From the NCBI GenBank assembly GCA_021234155.1, contig JAJEKV010000505.1, positions 62,001 to 126,000 on the forward strand: a DNA stretch of 64,000 bases, given 5' to 3'. A program made the position numbers and the translations under genes. The notes under the pieces were generated by a model. It searched no databases, was not told where the DNA came from, and saw nothing but the letters and a program-made list of their open reading frames with translations. Below, one piece after another: positions 56,605 through 64,000 of the stretch. The number at the start of each line of letters is the position of its first letter. Within the stretch, counting starts at the first letter, position 1. This stretch comes from Isoetes taiwanensis (taxonomy: Eukaryota > Streptophyta > Lycopodiopsida > Isoetales > Isoetaceae).

Positions 56605-58585
56605 CTTCCGGGCATGGCATGTACATGGTCAAAATCTTTGATTTTCCTGCAGACACCGGTGAAACATTAATGTGCTACGATGAAAGCAAAGATCTCCGTA
56701 TCGCACTCCGTGGCAATTGAGCGGATGTCTCGTGAGAGTGATGGATTGACGTCACCAACGCGGACCGGGGCATGTACAATGGGGCATACAATGGATCCGA
56801 AGGCCGTTCGAGATCGGGGCTCCTATCGTGGGGTCATAGGGCTTATCGTGATGACATGGGCATCCTAGTGATTGCAAACCCTGCTTGATTTCTTAGATCC
56901 GGCCAAATGATATTCATGGAGATTTGCCAAATTCTCTTATGCGACCACCTAAATCTAGAAGATCCACCATGGGAGGCTTTTGAAAAAAGCGATTAACATG
57001 TACACCAAGAGCGACTAAGAAATAGAAAATAGCTACAGTTGTACATATGCATCGCTAGTATTATCAAGGCGCTTAATTTGAGAACTTTCCTTTAATGACC
57101 CCTTGAAAAACCTATGACTTACTTGCAACTGGTATATGGACATCTGTGATCTTTGGTAAAAGAAAAAAACATTGGAAGTAATTTCTAGTGGTACTGATGA
57201 CACAACCAATATTCAATCATGGGAAATGGAAGATGCACACTTCACATTATCTATCATATACTTCTTTTCAAAAGGATTTTCCATAATCTAGCATCCAAAC
57301 ATAAACATCAGTGACTCGGTGGTTGCATCAATTTGACAACTCTTCTTTAACAAAATGCATTTTCTGATGTTCATTTCTGGACCACCATAATGTTACAGAA
57401 GTTCCTGATCAAAGCTTCTCTTCTTGAGACCAATGGTTCAAGGACACAGGCTGGTTCATGAAATCTTAAGAGGATTAGTGAACTTGAACTTAGTCAAGTG
57501 CTCCAAGTGCAACAGTAACTATTGGTAATTGTTGTGTTATTTCATTGCTTGCAATCCGAATATTAGCAGGATCGAATACAAAATTGACTCGTTAAACAAT
57601 AGTTATGGAAGACCACAATAGAGTGATTGCAACCACCAACAGTTCCTTAGATCTGTCAAATAATGATATTATGTTCCATAGATTTGCCAAATTCTCTTAT
57701 GCATCAGCCACCTAAATCAGCCAATATTTAATCATGGGGAATGGAAGATGCAAGCTTCACATTATCATTATCACATACTTCTTTTCTATTTTCAAAAGGA
57801 TTTTCCATCACCTAGCATCCGTTCATAAACATAAGCATGTTGACAAAATTTTCAAACAATTCAGGTAAAACATTACCAGATGGAAAAATGTCCAAAATTC
57901 TTGGAGCATTGCCTAGTTCTCCTATTATGGGACTATAATGAATGCACCTGCATAATTACCACAACTATTTGCATCGCATAAATCTAAAGCAATCTAGCTT
58001 CTAAAATTTAATTAAATCATGCATTTCTAAGTGAATCCCAGAAATTAAAAACCATCTACCTCAAATAAATTCCATTGACATCATTATCTATCTCAAACAA
58101 ATCCTATCAAAATTATTATTACCACAGTTCAGCATAGGAATGAAATAAAACAGAGAGCAAGAAAAAGAAAGGAAGCGCTTACCTGTTTTTGCATCCATGA
58201 GGTTCCCAGGTCGACCAGCCCTTTGCATCATCATGGCATAGGTTCCCACATCTTTTTATACACACCATGGCATAGGTTCCCACATCTGCACATGCATCAG
58301 ACAACTCAAGGTTAGAGGCAACATGTTTTATTGTATGCACCACAATGCTTGAAAAATGTCAAATAGTAAACCTTATCTATATATTCAAAATGTCGTAGCA
58401 TCAAAAAACTCTACTACTGTTGGTATTGTCTCCTACTGCCAATTTAAAACGTGCAAATTCAAGATTTTGGCACTCACTGCATCAATTGAGTGTGCTTCTT
58501 GTTATATAATTCTGATCTATAAAGCCTCAAACAGAATTAATTGCTAACAACCTGTGGAAAAAAAAAATTAACCAGGCTACACTTA
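56605..58585. other. No gene; local duplications
   Basis: Segments at 57200-57310 and 57719-57833 share GGAAATGGAAGATGCA/GGGAATGGAAGATGCA, CACATTATC, and TTTTCAAAAGGATTTTCCAT. Segments at 56925-56955 and 57677-57712 share GATTTGCCAAATTCTCTTAT. Together they suggest that one segment of several hundred bases was duplicated and later disrupted, with the 57463-57640 repeat lying between the copies. Confidence 0.5.
57463..57640. repeat. Third, internally deleted copy of the 0.8-kb repeat
   Basis: GAACTTAGTCAAGTGCTCCA and TTGCTTGCAATCCGAATATT match 55490-55560. The sequence then jumps directly to ACAAAATTGACTCGTTAA and ACCACAATAGA, skipping about 230 bases present at 55570-55800. Confidence 0.8.
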
Positions 58586-58589
58586 TTAG

Positions 58590-59212
58590 AATCCCTGACA
58601 AAATAGGTGCCAAAGAAAATCGCTCTATGTTTGGGGTCTGGGTTCGGGAACTCCTGCAAAGGCGACCCTCATGAGGACCCTTGGATCTAACAGAGAATGG
58701 GGGACTATGTCGAGCGGGATTTGCAAGAAAAACAAGGAAAAGGGAAAAGAAAACAAAAGAGAACAATGAGATCACAATATCAATAATGCGCTTCCTTGAT
58801 GTCAATGAAGATACATGAGCTCTCGCAATCGAGAGAAAACTGAAAATGAGACAAGACTCAAAACTCATCTAAAACTAGGCTAGCTCTACTCATATATATA
58901 TAGTACAAATGGCTCTGGCCCAATATAGACACGACCGATCTGGGTACGACTCCTCGGAAGAAGGCCCCGATTTGCAGGAATGCCGGCAAGGCTCTTGGGT
59001 GTCGAATTCATGCCGATACCGACGCTGGCAAGGATGGGTCACTTGTCCGAAGCCGCCTTGGTAGCGTGACGCGGGCTTTGATCGCGTGGTCGCCGCTTTG
59101 TCTTTCTTTGGCCTTTGACTTTGACGACCACCGGGTTCGGGTCAGGATCCCTGACTTGACTTGGTCCGTCAGATGCATGAATAGTCATGTACAGTGAGGC
59201 ACAAGACTAACA
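58590..59212 (-). mobile_element. Probable 3' LTR of a minus-strand retrotransposon
   Basis: On the minus strand a purine tract GGTGGGGGAG (59222-59213) is followed directly by TGTTAGTCTTGTGCC, the TG expected of an LTR start. About 300 bases in is TACTATATATATATGAG (a TATA box, near 58890), then a pyrimidine-rich leader-like stretch. The inner LTR end (CA) is not certain; 58590 is approximate. The 5' LTR was not found in the window. Confidence 0.5.
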
Positions 59213-61560
59213 CTCCCCCACCAAACGCCACACCGAAAGGAAGAAAAGGAGGAAGTGTTTCCAAGGGAATCCAAATTTGAAAGTGATCCTACCTGAATGA
59301 GGATGGGCATCACTATGGTAAGTGCCAATGAGATCCCGACATATTTGAAGAGCGATGATCGTTGGCCCAAGGCGTGATCTCGTGATCAATGAGGAATGAG
59401 AGCGCACTCATGTCTTCGAGGTAATGGGCGGTCAAGGAACTTAACGGGCACCCATGAGAAGGCGGTCCTGGAGACCGGCACCCCATACACGGGCATTCGT
59501 TCTTGATAAAAATGGGGGACGCGATTTAAGGGGAGTCACCGGGATACGCACTTGAGAGCAAAGACGCCATTTTGGCGGTGGCAATCAAGGGTCCGTGAGG
59601 TGGCGGCATTTTTGCAAGAAGGTATCAAGGCCATGAAGAAAGACATGCAAAGCCGTTTGCCAACCACGCCATTTGCAATATAGATCCAATTTGAAGTGTC
59701 ATCGAGGGGTGGCACCATCCTCCCCAATTGGAAGCATGACAAAAACGGGGATCCCAACGGAGATCCGTCGAGATCCGAGGCGGAGTCCACTGGGGCCGTG
59801 GCCATCAGGACCTTGGTCCAAAAAGGGGAGACGCCAATGTATCGTGAGGGAACCGGGGTGGAGGGACACCTAGGGGAACCGCGGGGTCACTCTTGAGCTT
59901 GCTCCGGAATTCCACAGAACAAAGGTTGATCCCACTCGAAGTAGAGAGCGAGTATAGGCAGAGGATTATCCCATCCCATGGGTATTGTCTTGCTATCGGA
60001 AGAACACGAATGGTGATTGTAGCCTGCCAAATCTTTGATATAAACTTGGGCAAGCGGAAGATCCTCACGGATGTCCAAGATTCTTCGGACTGTTCCGGCG
60101 TTTTGGCTTGCCATAGAGGTAAATGATGAGCAAGCTGGGGCATGTACTCCCACGATGAAGGCGTGAGTCCCGATCAAGGACCGACAGTAGGGGTTGCTAT
60201 CCAAGAGCAACCAAATGAGCACAATGAATCACCCGAAAGTTCGATGTGGCCCATCAAAATTTGTCCCGTGTCGGCCCGGATAGAAGTCATGAAAGATGTA
60301 TGCCATCGGCTGAACAATCGAAGGTGATTAACCGTGGTCTTCCACGATGAATGAGGTTGAAGACTAAGAGGGCCAAGAGTAAGCCTTTGTCTTCAATCGA
60401 GAGGTTCCGCCAAATCTGGAGAAAATCCTCGGTCGCATGTGGGCATCAACCGACCATTTACGCATACCACTTGAAAGAAAGAGGTGGCGTCGGGCAACCA
60501 CATAATCAGGTAACTGGAAGGACAAATAAGCGAAATCGACCGGTGGGAGAGCTATATTAATATAGCCCTCTTGTTTAGTTTTGGAGGGCTTCTTCGCCAG
60601 ATTGACACTTCTTTGGAGTCGATGTTCAAGATCCGCGGATCGGTTTTCCTTCTCGAAGTAAGACGGATGATCCGCGGACCCGTTTCGTGAAGCGTGGCAT
60701 GTGAAGAGGGGATTGCCCAAAGAGTATGGAGTCAAGCTTTTGCAATCTGCATCATCAAGTATCTTTACATACGGGCCTCGTGAGTTGATCCCTGGAGTAT
60801 GGTGAGAGAGGTCGGCCGTGGAAAGCCGAGGCTTCCAAAGAGGCTGATTCGAAGGCCACGTATTTATGGGTCTCAGCTCGAGGGTGTAATGTCGAAAAGC
60901 TCAGATCTGGCGATGTCTAGCTTTGCAATGTCTTTATCCTTGTCAACCAAGAGAGTCTCCGTTCCTTGACCGCCCAACAATTCTGAATGGTGGTTTGCAA
61001 TTGAGTCACCGATCGACAAAGCGGAGACTATTACGATGCGGGGAATCTTTAGATCCTCATGGGCGTAAAAGAGCAAACCGTGCTTTTCTTGAAGCTTGTC
61101 CTCGAGTTTGAATTTGCGTGTTAGCGGCTTGAAGGTCTCTGTGAACGCATCCGAGGTCTCGGGGGCTTTTGTACCCCATTCATGAGAATTTCACCGGGAT
61201 TCTTGCAACGAAGCGGCCCGAAGCTTGAACATCTCTGCCGGGTATTGATCTACGTATTGGCGAGGATTTGGATGTGGAGGGGGCCTGCTGTTGCCTTGTG
61301 TGTGGCGTTTGAGAAACATGAGGGAGAATCCCGGGCGCATGGAAGAAGAGACCGTGACACGCGTGGCGTTGCGTTGAACATGACGTGAGGAAAAAAGAAA
61401 GGGTGTGAAGGCGACTTGGCGAGTGTGAGGAAGGGAGTGAAGGGACTGGCCGAGTGGAAGCATGAGAAGCGAGAAGGTGAGGGAGGAAGGTAACGACGGA
61501 TGATGGCGAAGATGGCCCCACCGAGGCTTCAAAGGCAGGAGGAGGGGGCAGCAGAATCTG
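59213..61560. other. GC-rich segment, possibly the interior of the minus-strand LTR element
   Basis: Minus-strand frames of 111-123 codons (60735-60364, 60222-59887, 60143-59805, 61532-61180) are open in overlapping registers, but I cannot recognise gag, integrase, reverse transcriptase or RNase H blocks. If it is retroelement interior it is heavily frameshifted. The base composition contrasts sharply with the AT-rich DNA on both sides. Confidence 0.35.
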
Positions 61561-61599
61561 CGATTAGAACTTCATGAAGGGAGTGGTAGAGAACAGCGG

Positions 61600-63146
61600 T
61601 ATGGCCAATCAATATGGTGGTTGGGCCGGATAGGTATGATCACCATATTATAGAATGGCTTATTGATATGGGTGTTCTTGATAGAATACCCAAGCAATTT
61701 GCCACAAAAACTTGACAAAAGTGTCATGGGACTTTGCAATATTGGTGAAGGCGTGCATGTTGGCTTGATAAGAAGGAGCACCAAACTGAATGACATCGAT
61801 GTCCTGTAAGGCAGCCCAAGATAAAGAAGGTGTTTGCAAAGGAATTCGGAATACCTCAGAAATAATTTGAAACTTAATCCAAGCAATAGAGATTTTATGA
61901 CCACCATAAAGACATCTATTTCTATGCTTCCAAATGTTCCATAGAATAATGTAACAAACTGAGTTTCTAAAAGGCTCATTGTTGGAAATAAATTCAATTA
62001 TATTCCCAGGTTTTGAAATGCCAAAGATACTTAAGATCCAAACCCAAAAATTATCAATTGTTTGACATGTAAAAATGTGCTGCATACTTTCAATGGAATT
62101 ACAATCAAGAAGACAAAGTTGAGATATGACATGATCTGAGCTTGAATAGATTCTGTGAACAAGTTCCAAACAAGGAATACTTTTATTAGCTAAAAGCCAG
62201 GTGAAGAAAGCAACCTTTGGCGGGCAGTAACTTCTCCAGGTTTTTTTAAATACCACAGATTCAAGATCAGAATTAATATTCCAATACTTTCCAGCTTTAG
62301 ATTTGGGATAGTCTCGAGTTAGATGGGCAAAAATATTGGAGACTCTGTAGATTTTCTTATCTCCACAAGACCAATGAATATTATATATTGTATTAGATAG
62401 CTTTCACAGATCTCATAATATGATCAAAAAGGATTTTATCAGAGGTAGTGCCACCAATTTTGGATCTAAATCTCGTCCAGGAGATCCATTTATTATCCTG
62501 CCATAGATCACCTAAACATGAAATACCTTTTTGCATCCATTTTGTGTAAATTCTGGGATGTTTCAAAGCTAAAGGTCTTTGATCTCGAAAAGCTAAATTA
62601 GAATTCCAGAAAATACTAGTATTATGGTAGGAATCATGCAGTGGATCATAAGAATAAGCTTTAGAGACCTTCTTCCAGGATATAATTAAGTTTCTCATTA
62701 AAGGAGAGGTGTTGGCACCAGTCTTGAAATCAAAGAAAGCAGAATGAGGCAAATGATGATTGACTGAAGGGTGCCCTTCAAACCTACTGTTTTGCAACCA
62801 ATACTTGGTAAATGAAGTAGCAGGATTGCCCTGATTATATAAAGTCTTCCAGACATATTTCCCTGCTAAAGCATAACCTTGAAGAAGTAAGTTTTTACAA
62901 CCAAGCCCTCCTTTATCTTTTTTCTGAGTAACATAGTTCGTTTTTTCCCCAAATATAGTTCCTTACAATTCTCTCAATTTGCTGATAGATACATTTTTAG
63001 CCAAAAAGCGGGACAAAAATAAATATGAGAACTAGAAAGGCGAAGTTAGCAATGATAGTTCTCTCTACGCTAAAGATAGAAAATTTTGCCATAATTATTG
63101 AGCTTTCTCCTAATCTTGGAGACAATGGGAGACCAAAGATTCTTGA
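61600..63146 (-). mobile_element. L1-type LINE ORF2 fragment, copy B
   Basis: Minus strand: thumb remnants at about 63140-62860, a better preserved connection region 62797-62393 (134 codons, with SCLGDLWQDNKWISWTRF), and a zinc-binding end 62256-61660 (198 codons: WRSYCPPKVAFFTWLLANKS, CLLDCNSIESMQHIFTC, ILWNIWKHRNRCLYGGHKIS). It extends further at its C terminus than copy A. It ends at CAAAGATTCTTGAC (63143), where copy A would continue into the reverse-transcriptase palm; instead it joins the 0.8-kb repeat directly, skipping about 1.1 kb present in copy A. Confidence 0.9.
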
Positions 63147-64000
63147 CTTGGTGTGGGGGTTGAAGTTGTTCGTGCATATTGGTAGAGTAAGGTTGCTAAA
63201 TTAGCAAGGTATTGAAGAAAATAATTGCATTAAATAATACGTGAAACGAAAAATGATAAAAAAGTTCTGAGGGTTTTTTTTCTGCGATGTGTGTAGGTGA
63301 AGATATTATATGTATATGTGGTTTATTTATATGTCCGGACTAATGTATTATGATTCCATGTCTAAACACATCCGACAAATTTAATGAGAAGATCTATGGT
63401 GCCATGATATGGTTGATATGAAGCATTGTTATGATAAACGTAAATCCTAAATTCGAACTCCATAAACATTTAACCCTAAACCCTAAATGGATGCCCACAA
63501 ATTCTATGACAAAATCGTCAATCCTAAATCATAAACACCAAACATCTCAAGAGCATTAGCGAACCTGAACTTAGTCAAGTGCTCCAAGTCCAATAGTAAT
63601 TATTGGCTGTGTTATTTCATTGCTTGCAATCCGAATATTAGCAGGATCGAAGCAGTAGCCAAGGCGCAATCTGCAAGTTACAACTAAAACTTTAGAATAG
63701 TCCCTCAAAAGACTTAACATATAAAAACTCGTTTCTTCAATTGCAACCATGCTACTATAAACATGCAGCCATGCCACTATATCTTTGCTTTGACCCACTT
63801 TGCCACTATATTTGCATGCAAGTTGTGAAACATGTGAAACCAATGTAAACTAATTTTTTTAAGGCAAGCCATACAAAATTGACTCGTTAAATAATACATA
63901 TGAAAAACCACAATAGAAGGAACCCCAGAGACCAAATCTGGCCTATGAGACGGTTACAGACATAGAGGGCATGAGCCCTACCAAAACTCGGGAGCTATGC
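63147..64000. repeat. 0.8-kb repeat unit, copy B, with the following LINE 3' UTR
   Basis: Matches 55066-56000. At about 63917 it passes into the LINE 3' UTR (CCAGAGACCAAATCTGGCCT), lacking most of the GAAG tail and about 15 bases found in copy A. The match continues to the window edge, so the duplication extends beyond it. Confidence 0.85.

Noticed and set aside
1..64000. CRISPR arrays, bacterial operons or a defence island
   Set aside because: No spaced palindromic repeats and no prokaryotic gene organisation; the window is plant nuclear DNA.

Overview
This window looks like nuclear DNA from a large, repeat-rich land-plant genome. The evidence is a CACTA DNA transposon, Helitron 3' ends, LTR elements primed by initiator tRNA-Met, several plant-type LINEs, and relics of two plant metabolic genes (transketolase and the plastid 2-oxoglutarate/malate translocator). 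The best gene joins an MLKL-like helical bundle, a kinase and AIR9-like C-terminal modules, and I have the impression that such kinases are commoner in ferns, lycophytes and mosses than in flowering plants. A non-flowering plant is therefore my guess, but it is only a guess. There are no bacterial operons, CRISPR arrays, rRNA or tRNA genes that I can support.

Layout. 0-1.35 kb: retroposed sequence with a poly-A tail. 1.5-6.5 kb: a complete-looking non-autonomous CACTA element with subterminal TGTCAA arrays. 7.3-9.3 kb: tandem repeats, a Helitron 3' end and a minus-strand LTR/primer-site relic. 9.7-10.5 kb: a TATA-driven single-exon gene of unknown family (272 aa). 13.4-18.7 kb: an LTR element with 2.44-kb LTRs around only about 0.4 kb of non-coding interior. 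19.2-20.0 kb: transketolase relic plus a 106-bp direct repeat. 21.6-22.2 kb: two more Helitron ends. 24.6-25.2 kb: a long foldback. 25.8-31.2 kb: two decayed LINEs in opposite orientations. 32.3-33.4 kb: two pieces of a dicarboxylate-translocator pseudogene. 33.7-42.4 kb: mostly repeats and unassigned DNA. 42.5-44.05 kb: minus-strand LTR with a primer site. 45.3-48.6 kb: the kinase gene with a threefold repeat downstream. 49.9-50.2 kb: tandem duplication. 52.6-56.6 kb and 61.6-64.0 kb: two copies of one compound repeat (LINE ORF2, a 0.8-kb AT-rich unit, and the end of a second LINE), separated by a possible minus-strand LTR element.

Only two genes look intact: the unknown 272-aa protein and the kinase. 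Nothing suggests that they work together. Almost everything else is mobile DNA in different stages of decay. Differences between repeat copies concentrate at CAG/CTG sites in both members of a pair, so some frameshifts in the transposons may be sequencing errors at methylated CHG sites rather than real mutations.
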